From Verrucomicrobiota bacterium (GTDB lineage Bacteria; Verrucomicrobiota; Verrucomicrobiia; Chthoniobacterales; UBA10450): 64,000 bases of DNA. Shown here piece after piece: positions 53,398-63,865 of this stretch (the first letter of the stretch is position 1; every line of letters starts with the position of its first letter). The stretch is taken from NCBI GenBank assembly GCA_003218375.1, contig QHNH01000019.1, forward strand, positions 100,494 to 164,493, given 5' to 3'. The notes beneath the pieces are model-generated. The model saw only the letters and a list, made by a program, of their open reading frames with translations. It ran no database searches and had not been told where the DNA came from. The position numbers were made by a program, and so were the translations under genes.

Positions 53398-53985
53398 TTA
53401 CAGCCGCTTCAGGACGTTTTCCGCCAGCGCCTTCGATTTCTCAATCTTTTGCGCCTGATCGCCCGCGCCGCCCACGCTGATCCGGATGTAACAATTCCCT
53501 TTCAACACGAAGAGCGCGCCGCCTACCCGGGTCCCGGTCCAGAACGCTTCCTCGCCGAGCCCGTCGATTTTTTGCGCTTCCTTTTCCTCCACTTCTTCCT
53601 TTTTCCTGGGCGCTCGTTCGCGGTGGAACATGTCTTGCCAGCTCTGGCCGGGATCGGCTCCGCCCTCCGCCTTTCGCGTCACGGTTAGCACGATGGAATT
53701 CACCGCTGTCGGCAATTCGAAATAGCATTGCGAAACAGCCAGGCCCGCGCCTGTCTTCTGGCTCAGCTTGGTATCTTTGAACGCTTCTCCCTGCACCGCC
53801 CGGATCTCTTCTTTGGTTAGCAACGTACACGCGTCGGCGCCGGTGTCCGCAGTAGGCGCGGCCGGGGTGGTGCTCGGCGGCGGCGGATTCGCGCGGTCTT
53901 GCGTCGTCGGCTTCGAGCAACTTCCCGTGGCGAGACCGAGGAGTGAAACCAGAATCGTAATCCCTCGGCAGGCTCGGTGCATCAT
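53398..53985 (-). CDS. Putative lipoprotein of unknown function
   Basis: 195 residues. A hydrophobic leader ends 'LLGLATGSCSK', a weak lipobox with Ser at -1. A Pro/Thr spacer ('PPPPSTTPAAPT') and then a compact domain with 'CTLLTKEEIRAVQGEAFKD' and 'CYFELPTAVNSIVLTVTR' follow. This arrangement recalls the DUF3558-like lipoproteins of other bacteria. Start chosen at the ATG 53985 with the leader beginning at once. Confidence 0.62.
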   Translation of the reverse strand: MMHRACRGITILVSLLGLATGSCSKPTTQDRANPPPPSTTPAAPTADTGADACTLLTKEEIRAVQGEAFKDTKLSQKTGAGLAVSQCYFELPTAVNSIVLTVTRKAEGGADPGQSWQDMFHRERAPRKKEEVEEKEAQKIDGLGEEAFWTGTRVGGALFVLKGNCYIRISVGGAGDQAQKIEKSKALAENVLKRL

Positions 53986-54152
53986 GGTCGTAAACCACAC
54001 GCAAATTCCGGTTTCGTCAAAGATTCCTTGAAGCCATTCCTGCCCATCCTCTCTCGTTTTTTGCAGCCTCGGCGGGGAACCGCCGCCTCGTTGGGATACG
54101 ATTCGCTTTCGCCAACCTTGACGCCATTTCGGCGCGTCAAAAGGAGTCCTAT

Positions 54153-56843
54153 ATGAAAAAATATTCGTGTTCTCGATCCGGCTTGTCCCACGTCCGGATT
54201 CTTGTCGCCTGCGCGCTCGTCGTTGTGTCGGCGCTTTTCAGCTTCTTCGCACTTGCGACGCTCACGCCGCCAGGCGGCACTCTCACGGAGGCCAGCGGCC
54301 CGATCTTCTTCACTGGCGGCCCCTATCTTGTGGCTAATCCCTCTTCCCAGGCCAATGGGGTTCCGACCTGCAATGCCGTCCTGGTCTGCGAAGAATACGC
54401 CCTCACCGTTTCCGGTCTGAGCGCCGCCACCACCGCGAGCAAATACATCCGGATCGAAGTCCGCTGGCCCAAAGCCGGCGAGACCCAGTTCGATCTTTAT
54501 GTCTTTCAGGGTAACACCGCGACTGGCCGGATTATCGCGCAGAACCTGGGCAACCAAACTTACGTCGATCCGGATGCCGTTCTCATTCCGGCGGTAGACG
54601 GAAGTTACACGATCCGCGTTGTGCCCTTCCTCCCGAATGGCCAGAGCATTACTGGAACCGTAAGTCTGGTTCCATTTCCTGCCCTCGCGCCCGTTTCGTC
54701 TGGCGCCGCTCCCACATTCTCGAATCACATTTCGCCGGCCGCTCTCGGCAACAGTGCGGGTGAGCCATCCATAGGTGTCGATTGGGCGCCGCGCGTTCCT
54801 TCGTTGAAGCACGACAAGGTCAATACCGGCGGCGTGACGTTCTTTACCTCCAATACCCAACAGCTTCGAGTTAGCTTTGACGATGCCCCCAGTCCCGCGG
54901 GCGCTCTCTGGGAAGATGCGCTTAGTCCAGTTAAGCCCGGTCTCGATCCGATCGGCTTTGTCGATCGCGACACGGGACGCGTCTTCGGGCTTGAGCTCGC
55001 CACCGGTTCCAGCAACGCCGCCTACTCCGACGATGACGGCGGAACCTGGACTCCTTTCGCGGCGGGAGGTCCGCCGGCTGGTCCCGATCATGAAACTCTT
55101 GGAGGCGGTCCTTACAATGAAGCGGCCACCCCGCCGCCGCCGCCGCATCCTCTTTATAAGAACGCCATTTATTATTGTTCGCAGAACATCGCCGGCGGCG
55201 CGGAATGCTCGCGCAGCGATAATGGCGGCGTCACCTTCGGTCCGGGCATCGACATCTACGATCCCACGGTGTGCTATGGCGGCATTCATGGTCACGTAAA
55301 GGTCGGACCTGATGGGACTGTGTATGTGCCGAACTCATCTTGTGGCGCAGGCGCGGGCAGCCAGGGCGCGGCCATTTCCAGGGACAATGGCATCACCTGG
55401 GTCGATAACTCTGTTCCCAATAGCGTTGGCTCCGGCGATCCCTCCGTGGGAGTTGGAAGCGATAACACCGCTTACCTCGGCTATGTCAACGGCGACGGTC
55501 GTCCCCATATCGCCGTCTCGACCGATCACGGCCAGACCTGGACTAATGACTACGATGTCGGCTTGCCGGTGGGTTGCGCGCCGGGCGACCAGTATGCACC
55601 CTGCCGAATCAAGAGCGCCGTCTTTCCCACCGTGGTCGCGGGCGATGGCGATCGCGCGGCGTTCGGTTTCCTCGGCAGCACCACCGGCGGCAACTACCAG
55701 GACCAGGCCACCTACCAGGGCATCTGGGATTTCTATGTCGCTACCACCTATGATCGCGGCGCTCACTGGGTCACGGTCAACGCCACCGCGGGCGATCCGG
55801 TGCAGAAGGGATCGATTTGTCTCCTCGGCCTGATCTGTGGCACCGACCGGAATCTGCTCGATTTCATTGACATTGCCGTCGACCGCGAAGGGCGCAGCAT
55901 CGCGGCTTATGCCGATGGTTGTGTTGCAGCCCAAGGATGTGTCGCGCCGGATTACAACGGTCGCTTGCATAAGGCGGCCATAGTTCGGCAGGCGAGTGGC
56001 CGCCGGTTGTTCGCAGCCTTCGATCCGATCACGCCGGTTCCTACTCCTACTCCGGCGAACGTTCAGCTTCTGAACATCTCTGGCCGAGTTCTAGCTCAGG
56101 GTGGCGATAAGGTCGGCATCGGCGGCTTCATTATCAGCGGCACAAGCAGTAAGTCCGTGATCATCCGCGCGATCGGGCCGTCGATGACTTCCGGCGGCGC
56201 GCCCGTGCCCGGACGACTGATTGATCCCATGCTCGAGCTGCGCGCCAGCGACGGACATCTGATCGCGTCCAACGATTCCTGGCGCAGCACCCAGGAACAA
56301 CAGATCCAGCAAAGCGGCCTCGCGCCCACCGACAATCGCGAAGCTGCCATCATCGCTTCGTTGCCGGCCGGCCAATACACCGCCATCATCTCCGGCGCGA
56401 ACAACAGCACTGGCATCGGTCTTGTCGAGGTTTACGATCTCGAATCGACCTTACCCGGCGAACTCGGGAACCTCGCCGTGCGCGCCGACGTTAAGACCGG
56501 CGACAACGTTCTGATTAGCGGCCTCATCCTGAGCGGCAGCAATCCCAAGCGCGTTCTGTTCCGTGCCATCGGACCGTCGCTCCAAAGTCAGCTCGGTTCC
56601 GCCGTGCTCCAAGACCCGTTCCTCGAATTGCACGATGGTAACGGCGCCACTCTCGCCTCCAACGACAACTGGCACAGCGCCTCGAACGCGAGTGAGATTC
56701 AAGCTACCGGCCTGGCCCCGAGTAATGACAACGAGTCCGCCATCATCATGCCACTTGGTCCCGGCAATTACACCACTATCATCCGCGGCGTGAACAACAC
56801 CACCGGCATCGCCGTCTCCGAGGCTTACAAACTCAATAACTAG
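54153..56843 (+). CDS. Secreted Asp-box beta-propeller protein with twin C-terminal domains
   Basis: 896 residues. Signal/anchor to about residue 36 ('ALVVVSALFSFFALA'), an N-terminal beta domain resembling a pre-peptidase (PPC-type) module ('RWPKAGETQFDLYVFQG'), then a sialidase-like propeller with Asp boxes ('SDDDGGTWTPF', 'SRDNGITWVDN', 'STDHGQTWTND', 'TYDRGAHW'). After a PTP linker come two copies of a domain of about 120 residues with 'GGFIISGTSSKSVIIRAIGP' / 'SGLILSGSNPKRVLFRAIGP'. The twin domains recur in the protein at 58508. Good ribosome-binding site (AAGGAG). True sialidase activity is doubtful because the Arg triad is not evident. Confidence 0.78.
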   Translation: MKKYSCSRSGLSHVRILVACALVVVSALFSFFALATLTPPGGTLTEASGPIFFTGGPYLVANPSSQANGVPTCNAVLVCEEYALTVSGLSAATTASKYIRIEVRWPKAGETQFDLYVFQGNTATGRIIAQNLGNQTYVDPDAVLIPAVDGSYTIRVVPFLPNGQSITGTVSLVPFPALAPVSSGAAPTFSNHISPAALGNSAGEPSIGVDWAPRVPSLKHDKVNTGGVTFFTSNTQQLRVSFDDAPSPAGALWEDALSPVKPGLDPIGFVDRDTGRVFGLELATGSSNAAYSDDDGGTWTPFAAGGPPAGPDHETLGGGPYNEAATPPPPPHPLYKNAIYYCSQNIAGGAECSRSDNGGVTFGPGIDIYDPTVCYGGIHGHVKVGPDGTVYVPNSSCGAGAGSQGAAISRDNGITWVDNSVPNSVGSGDPSVGVGSDNTAYLGYVNGDGRPHIAVSTDHGQTWTNDYDVGLPVGCAPGDQYAPCRIKSAVFPTVVAGDGDRAAFGFLGSTTGGNYQDQATYQGIWDFYVATTYDRGAHWVTVNATAGDPVQKGSICLLGLICGTDRNLLDFIDIAVDREGRSIAAYADGCVAAQGCVAPDYNGRLHKAAIVRQASGRRLFAAFDPITPVPTPTPANVQLLNISGRVLAQGGDKVGIGGFIISGTSSKSVIIRAIGPSMTSGGAPVPGRLIDPMLELRASDGHLIASNDSWRSTQEQQIQQSGLAPTDNREAAIIASLPAGQYTAIISGANNSTGIGLVEVYDLESTLPGELGNLAVRADVKTGDNVLISGLILSGSNPKRVLFRAIGPSLQSQLGSAVLQDPFLELHDGNGATLASNDNWHSASNASEIQATGLAPSNDNESAIIMPLGPGNYTTIIRGVNNTTGIAVSEAYKLNN

Positions 56844-56847
56844 GCAG

Positions 56848-58347
56848 CTAAGGAATCGCGACCCGCGCGGAGAATACTTCTTCCATCCCTAAATTGCGGC
56901 TGCAGCCTGCAATCGGATCGAGCTGGCGGCGGCTGTCGGTCCAGATAGGATAGGCGATTCCGTTGTAGGACACGACGCCTTCATAATCGCCCTGCTGGTT
57001 GCCATAGTTAATTCCAGAACAAGGAAAAACGCCTCCGCAATCGTGTTCGTTCGAGCTAACGTTACTCACGCGGAGATCGGGCGCGTTCCAGTTTTGTCCG
57101 CCATCTTTGGAGACCGCGAGGTAGGTGTCCGTCATATATCTGGAACCAGTCTGATCATTCCGGGTGTCATAGAACGAGACGATCACGTATCCAGTAACAG
57201 GATCGACCGAGAGCCAATGGTTGAACCGATCCACTCTGAACGATAACCGATCGGTGACCGGCTGAGGATTCGACCAGGTCGCGCCGCGATCGTCCGAGTA
57301 GGAGAGAAAGATATCGGTAGTGCCCAGCGCGGTAAGATCCATCCAGGAGGCATATATTCTTCCGCGATGCGGCCCGCTCGACCGATCGACATCGAGTGAT
57401 GGATAAACCAGGGCGCCACGAAACGATTCTGCGGGCACCGGATAATCGAATGCCAACACCTTGGCCGAGATCGTGACCGGCGAAGCAAAAGTCTTTCCGC
57501 CATCGAAGGAGCGATTGAAGACAATCGCGTTGGCGGCGTAATCGTTCCACCCGACATAGACCTCCCCGTTTGGACCGACCGCCGGCGAAGCGCCAATCGA
57601 GTGTCCTTGGCCTTTCGGATCGTCAACCCGAACGGTCGTGAAAGTAGCGCCATTATCGCGCGAGGTCGCAAAGCGAACGCCTCCGCCTATCGAACCGCCT
57701 ACTGCCGCGTCCCAGGCGATGTAAACATTGTCGCGAAAAGGACTCACCGGATTTTGATCGGCGGTGATCATTGGCTTGTCATTAAAATGGTTCGAACCGC
57801 CCTCGTGGCTAAAGAAGGTCACAGTCGGATAGGTCTTCCCGCCATCGGTCGAGCGGGCGACGGCCATTTCGGTGCCGTTAACGCCGGCGCCGTTGCCGAA
57901 GAACACCACGATGTAACCGTAAAAGAGATTGCCCCGGCTATCGAACGTCAACGTCGGATCGGAACCGAAGTTGATGCTATTCGTTCCCTGGCTGGCGGGA
58001 AGCGGCAGGTCGACCGCGCCCCAACTCTTTCCGCTGTTGCTCGAATAGTAACCGCGCATCGGCAGTCGAAAGATTTCATTCGAACCCGCCGCGAGGTTCT
58101 TCGGGCTGCGGGTATCCAGGGCAATGAAAGTCTCGCTTTGCGGTCCGCACTCGTTGGAAACGTCCACATTACTTCCGGACGTAATCGACCCGGTAGTGCT
58201 GCCATCGGCCAGCGGCCCATTCTTTGCCAGATAGGTATACTTATCCCACCAGGTCGGATTGTTCGGATCGTTCGCTGCGGTTAAAACAGAGGCTTGCGCA
58301 AGCAGGGAGAAAAATAGAACCGCAGATTTCGGGAGTGAGATTTTCAT
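56848..58347 (-). CDS. Secreted sialidase/BNR-like beta-propeller protein
   Basis: About 499 residues. Signal peptide ('AVLFFSLLAQASVLTAAN'), then a propeller with six Asp-box-like repeats: 'SSNSGKSWGAV', 'STDGGKTYPTV', 'SRDNGATFTTV', 'SFDGGKTFASP', 'SDDRGATWSNP', 'SKDGGQNWNAP'. It is convergent with the 54153 gene, only 4 bases between stops. It lacks the twin C-terminal domains. Start at ATG 58347 was chosen for the signal peptide; an upstream in-frame start would add up to 25 residues. Confidence 0.78.
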   Translation of the reverse strand: MKISLPKSAVLFFSLLAQASVLTAANDPNNPTWWDKYTYLAKNGPLADGSTTGSITSGSNVDVSNECGPQSETFIALDTRSPKNLAAGSNEIFRLPMRGYYSSNSGKSWGAVDLPLPASQGTNSINFGSDPTLTFDSRGNLFYGYIVVFFGNGAGVNGTEMAVARSTDGGKTYPTVTFFSHEGGSNHFNDKPMITADQNPVSPFRDNVYIAWDAAVGGSIGGGVRFATSRDNGATFTTVRVDDPKGQGHSIGASPAVGPNGEVYVGWNDYAANAIVFNRSFDGGKTFASPVTISAKVLAFDYPVPAESFRGALVYPSLDVDRSSGPHRGRIYASWMDLTALGTTDIFLSYSDDRGATWSNPQPVTDRLSFRVDRFNHWLSVDPVTGYVIVSFYDTRNDQTGSRYMTDTYLAVSKDGGQNWNAPDLRVSNVSSNEHDCGGVFPCSGINYGNQQGDYEGVVSYNGIAYPIWTDSRRQLDPIAGCSRNLGMEEVFSARVAIP

Positions 58348-58507
58348 AAGGATGGGACCGAGAATGGTTGTCATGGGAGCAAATGTCGCGTTCCGAAACA
58401 AGCCAATTCGCTGTCGCGCCATTCGCGAGGAAACAGAGTCGCACGCTGCGGCAAATGATCTGCTCAGCGACGAGCGGATCCGCAGCCGGTTACCTTACGT
58501 AAGGTTC

Positions 58508-60880
58508 CTACTGAAGATTGTAAACTTCGACGAGACCAACGCCTGATCTGGCAAGCTTCTCGGATAGAATTGCGGTGTAAGCACCCGGTGGTAACGGTCC
58601 TGCAATCGCTGCTTCGGAAGTATTCAAGGGCGCGAGTCCGTTGGCCTGCAGAAACGCAGCCGCGACGGAGTCGCTTTGCCAGTTGTCGTTGCTCTTTAAA
58701 AGAGTTCCGTTGGCGTCAAAGAGCGACAGGGCAGGATCAGGCACCGGTTGTGTTACGCCGGCGTTCGCCAGAGAGGGACCGATTCCGCGCACGACTATGC
58801 TGGCCGATCCCTGGGTGCCACCAAGAATGAAACCGCCGATAAGGACATCGTTCCCACTTTGGACAAAACCGCGCGTGGAAATGTTCGCCAGCGATCCGGC
58901 GCTACTCGCATCGAGGTCGTAAGCTTCGATCACGGCCGTGCCGGTCTCGCCATTCTGGCCTGAAACAATCGCGGTATGCGCGCCGGGCGGGAGCGTCACG
59001 ATCATCGCGCTTTCCTTGTCATTGGTCGGCGCCAGCTGAGAGGCAGAAATTTCCGCCTCCTGGGTCGCTTTCCAGTCGCGATTGCGAACTACGGTACCAT
59101 CGGCCTGATGTAGCTCCAACGCCGGATCTGACAGCGGATTCGCTATCCCGGCGGTCGCGAGCGACGGCCCAATGGCGCGAAGCAACACCTTCTTTGATTG
59201 GGAGCCGGTTATAACCACGCCCGCGATCATCACTTGGTCGCCTGTCTGCACTTTTCCGCGGGTGGAGATATTCAGGCTACGCGCGGGAGCCGGCGACGGT
59301 GTGGCGTTGCCGCCACTTTCGAGCGCGCCCAGGTCGTTCCTGGCTCCCTGGAGCACGCGCATCTTCGAACCTTGCGGGGCCACGTACTCCATCGTGTCGT
59401 CGTAGGCGGGCAACGCTGCCGGCGCCAGCGGGCCGGCCGCGTCGATCGTATTTGCGACAGCCATCGCGCGATAATCGTGCGCGATCATGTCGACGAAATG
59501 CGGATCGTTGTTACTGCCGGCGTCTCCGGTAATGAGATTGGCGACACCGTTCAACGCCCCACCATAAGCATGGAACGGCAGATCCTTCACTACCCCGGGC
59601 GAAACCCAGTTAACGCCCAGGTTAATGTCTCCGCCGCCGTTCGTCGCTCCACCAGTGAACCAATGCAACGCGTTATAGGGGCTGCTTTGAAAGGTTGAGT
59701 CGACATAAAAGATGTTATTCCGGCAATCGACATTCTCTAAGGTGGGCGAGCTCCCTGTGTAGGAAGTGCTGGGAAGGAAGAACAAGCCCACCTTGCCATG
59801 ATGAACAACTACGGTGTTCTGGTAGAAGTAGAGCGTCCCGCGATGGAGCGCCGGATATTGGCTGGTGCTGTTGTAGGCCCCCCACCAGAAGAGATCGGTG
59901 TCGCTCGCATAGTTCTCGATCGTGACGAGATTCCCATAGACGTAGGAATCCAGGTAACGAGGCTGCTGCTCGATGTAGCCCGCGCCGCCCTGCGGATCGA
60001 GCAACGCCAGCACATTCGATTGCTCCAGCATGTCGAACTCATTATAGCGAATCACTTCACCGCTCGATCGGTCCTTGATGGCGCAGCCATGGGCCCCCGG
60101 ATGAAGCCGGCCAAACTTGTTGAATTGGATCGTGATCCCGGCACACTCCGTATAGATATGGTGCTCGTGGTAGCCGTTGCTCAGCACCTCGCCCGTAACG
60201 GGATCGACCGTGGGAGGCAGGGAGTTATCGTGGAAGTAGTTCTTCTCGATTAAGAGCCGGGCGCTGCTTTGGGCGGAGCCATTTTTGGAATTGGCGAAGA
60301 AGCCGTTGCCGCAGTTACTTATCTCGCAGCCGCGCAACGTAAAATCGAGGGCCCACTCGACATAGACGCCGCAGGCAAAGCCATCCCACTTCCGGACCGC
60401 GCCGGTTTGATCGGTGTAGGTGATCGAATTATCGGCCGTGTAGTAGGCGTTGCGGATGTCGAGGGTCTCGATATCAACGAAGCTGACTCCAGGCTGGCCA
60501 TAGACATAGACACTCTTGCGGGGCGACACCGTGATCATTCCGTAGCTCGACAAGATCGGGGCCCTCCAATCGGTGGTCGGATCTTCTACCGCTCCGTTGG
60601 CATCGAGGATTGGAAGCGCGCCCGTCACCGAATCGGGAATTCCACGAATGACGATATGCTGCGCCGCCGTTCCGCTGGCCGAGACCTGGATTTTCTCGTG
60701 ATACCCGCCCGCCTTCGGGTAAATGTTCACCGTGTCGCCCGGTTGCAGGGTCTTCCACGGCACGTCGAACAAACTGGTCAGCGCCTTCCCCGGGCCGACG
60801 TTGTAGGTCGTGGCTGCCATAGCTGCCGCCGCACCCGAGATCCAGAAAACAGAGATGATGCAACGGGCCAGGCGGTTCAT
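58508..60880 (-). CDS. Secreted right-handed parallel beta-helix protein with twin C-terminal domains
   Basis: 790 residues. Signal peptide ('RCIISVFWISGAAAAMAA'), then 'LQPGDTVNIYPKAGGYHEKI' and 'HIVIRGIPDS', the entry to a beta-helix of the polysaccharide-lyase or pectate-lyase-like kind, with 'LRGCEISNCGNGFFANS' and 'NVDCRNNIFYVDS' rungs. Two C-terminal domains follow, with 'AGVVITGSQSKKVLLRAIGP' and 'GGFILGGTQGSASIVVRGIG', the same type as in the 54153 protein. Probably a secreted carbohydrate-active or adhesive protein; substrate unknown. Confidence 0.8.
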   Translation of the reverse strand: MNRLARCIISVFWISGAAAAMAATTYNVGPGKALTSLFDVPWKTLQPGDTVNIYPKAGGYHEKIQVSASGTAAQHIVIRGIPDSVTGALPILDANGAVEDPTTDWRAPILSSYGMITVSPRKSVYVYGQPGVSFVDIETLDIRNAYYTADNSITYTDQTGAVRKWDGFACGVYVEWALDFTLRGCEISNCGNGFFANSKNGSAQSSARLLIEKNYFHDNSLPPTVDPVTGEVLSNGYHEHHIYTECAGITIQFNKFGRLHPGAHGCAIKDRSSGEVIRYNEFDMLEQSNVLALLDPQGGAGYIEQQPRYLDSYVYGNLVTIENYASDTDLFWWGAYNSTSQYPALHRGTLYFYQNTVVVHHGKVGLFFLPSTSYTGSSPTLENVDCRNNIFYVDSTFQSSPYNALHWFTGGATNGGGDINLGVNWVSPGVVKDLPFHAYGGALNGVANLITGDAGSNNDPHFVDMIAHDYRAMAVANTIDAAGPLAPAALPAYDDTMEYVAPQGSKMRVLQGARNDLGALESGGNATPSPAPARSLNISTRGKVQTGDQVMIAGVVITGSQSKKVLLRAIGPSLATAGIANPLSDPALELHQADGTVVRNRDWKATQEAEISASQLAPTNDKESAMIVTLPPGAHTAIVSGQNGETGTAVIEAYDLDASSAGSLANISTRGFVQSGNDVLIGGFILGGTQGSASIVVRGIGPSLANAGVTQPVPDPALSLFDANGTLLKSNDNWQSDSVAAAFLQANGLAPLNTSEAAIAGPLPPGAYTAILSEKLARSGVGLVEVYNLQ

Positions 60881-61022
60881 GAAGAGCCTGATTAGAGCAA
60901 GTTTAACACCCTAATATCGGCCTTCTCAGCGCACGCCCGTCCTTGATTTTCAAGATCGTCCGGCAGCACTTGAGCCGCGATGTTTCCTTCCAATACAGCC
61001 TGCGGCCTGCTATGCTTTCGTC

Positions 61023-61199
61023 GTGGAAAGAATAGCCCGGAAATTCCGCTCCTTCGCTGAAGCGGAAAAAGCGGACAAAGAATTCTACCGCAAACTAACC
61101 GGCAACCAACGCCTCGCGATCCTGATCGAGCTATTGGGTCATGAACCTCAACGCCGACTTGAAAGAATTTCTCGGGTTACTAAACTCCCGCGGTGTTGA
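61023..61199 (+). CDS. Small protein preceding a nucleotidyltransferase (two-gene module)
   Basis: 58 residues from GTG 61023: 'ARKFRSFAEAEKADKEFYRK' and 'LAILIELLGHEPQRRLERIS'. The 'SFxEAExADxEFYxxLT' pattern is shared by small proteins often encoded just before nucleotidyltransferase genes (recollection of a common arrangement). It overlaps the start of the next gene by 59 bases in another frame, so the two are coupled. Confidence 0.7.
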   Translation: MERIARKFRSFAEAEKADKEFYRKLTGNQRLAILIELLGHEPQRRLERISRVTKLPRC

Positions 61200-61581
61200 C
61201 TACGTGATCGTTGGGGCGCACTGCCTCGCGTTTCATGGCCGTCCCCGCTACACCGGGGATCTCGATATCCTGATTTCTCCCACGCCCGATAACGCCGCGA
61301 AGATTGCCAAACTCGTCGTTGCCTTCGGTTTTGAAGAGGTCAGCGAAGAAGATTTTCTCGAACGAGATCAGCTCATCCAACTCGGTCGTGCACCCTATCG
61401 AATCGACTTACTCACCGGCTTGTTGGGAGTGGAGACAAAAGAAGCCCTGGCGACGAAGGTCCATGCTACTCTGGAAGATATTCCAGTCCCGATGCTGAGC
61501 AAACGGCTCCTGATAAAAAACAAAGCAGCTGTCGGACGGCCGCAGGATCTGGCCGACTTGGAAACATTGAAGGACCAATAA
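61141..61581 (+). CDS. Nucleotidyltransferase of the AbiEii/MNT-like group
   Basis: 146 residues. 'GVDYVIVGAHCLAFHGRPRY' then 'TGDLDILISP' gives the G-x-x-x..R..T-x-D-x-D core of DNA polymerase beta-like nucleotidyltransferases, with the DxD metal ligands. It is probably one half of a toxin-antitoxin-like pair with the small protein at 61023 (inference); the target is unknown. Confidence 0.8.
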   Translation: MNLNADLKEFLGLLNSRGVDYVIVGAHCLAFHGRPRYTGDLDILISPTPDNAAKIAKLVVAFGFEEVSEEDFLERDQLIQLGRAPYRIDLLTGLLGVETKEALATKVHATLEDIPVPMLSKRLLIKNKAAVGRPQDLADLETLKDQ

Positions 61582-61590
61582 GTAAAAGCA

Positions 61591-61620
61591 AACAGCCGGG
61601 CCCTTGCGAGCCCGGCTGTT
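61591..61620. terminator. Bidirectional terminator between the nucleotidyltransferase and groEL
   Basis: Perfect 11-base stem AACAGCCGGGC / GCCCGGCTGTT with an 8-base loop. The minus strand continues TGCTTTTACTT; the plus side has GTTGTTGATT. Confidence 0.85.
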
Positions 61621-61676
61621 GTTGATTGCTGTAGTTGGCGAGTAGCTGTTCGGCTTAGCCCCGAAAGGGTTCGGGG

Positions 61677-63332
<1,656 letters not shown>

Positions 63333-63368
63333 CTAGTTCTTAGTTATTGGTTAAATGTTATTGGGACG

Positions 63369-63456
63369 AATCTGGAAGCCAGGAATCCAGGATAAGACAG
63401 AAAACAAAGAAGGCATCTTGTTAGACAACCCTTCCTGGTTTCCTAGCTTCCAGATT
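63369..63456. repeat. Inverted repeat between groES and groEL
   Basis: Arms 63369-63392 and 63433-63456 (22 of 24 matching) of AATCTGGAAGCCAGGAATCC type, separated by 40 bases. It lies in the groESL transcript and could form a long hairpin. Confidence 0.78.
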
Positions 63457-63489
63457 AATTCCCGCTTCTTCTTCATCCGCCTGTCCGTG

Positions 63490-63783
63490 TTAGCCAATGA
63501 TGCCGAGGATATCGTCCTCGCGCATGATCAGGTAGGACTCGCCGTCCACCTTGATCTCGGTGCCGCCGTATTTGGAGATCAGCACCTTGTCGCCTTTTTT
63601 GACCGTGAACTCGACCTTCTTACCGTCTTCGTTCACCTTTCCGGTGCCGAGAGCGACGACTTGCCCCTCCTGCGGCTTTTCCTTGGCGGTATCGGGGATG
63701 ATGATGCCGCCCTTTTTGGTTTCTTTCTCTTCGATCGGCTGCACAAGCACGCGATCTCCGAGGGGTCTTACATTAATTGCCAT
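63490..63783 (-). CDS. groES: Co-chaperonin GroES (10 kDa)
   Basis: 97 residues. '[20 protein letters not shown]' at the N-terminus, '[20 protein letters not shown]' for the mobile loop, and '[19 protein letters not shown]' form the GroES fold that caps GroEL. It is first in the operon. No CIRCE element is visible upstream. Confidence 0.98.
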   Translation of the reverse strand: MAINVRPLGDRVLVQPIEEKETKKGGIIIPDTAKEKPQEGQVVALGTGKVNEDGKKVEFTVKKGDKVLISKYGGTEIKVDGESYLIMREDDILGIIG

Positions 63784-63865
63784 GTGTTAGTTACTCCTTC
63801 TTCTGCTTTGGTTGGTTGATGCCGGCACCACTAAGAGCGCTGGCAAAGTGTTTCTGTTAATCTGG

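Noticed and set aside
53982..55295. Long minus-strand open frame of 437 codons opposite the beta-propeller gene
   Set aside because: It lies opposite a gene with signal peptide, Asp boxes and a good ribosome-binding site; its translation is low-complexity Arg/Gly-rich and matches nothing. It is a GC-driven shadow frame.
54153..56843. Annotation as an active sialidase
   Set aside because: Asp boxes occur in many propellers; the sialidase arginine triad, catalytic Tyr/Glu and FRIP-type motif are not evident.
63784..63865. CIRCE heat-shock operator upstream of groES
   Set aside because: No TTAGCACTC-N9-GAGTGCTAA or close variant found on either strand.
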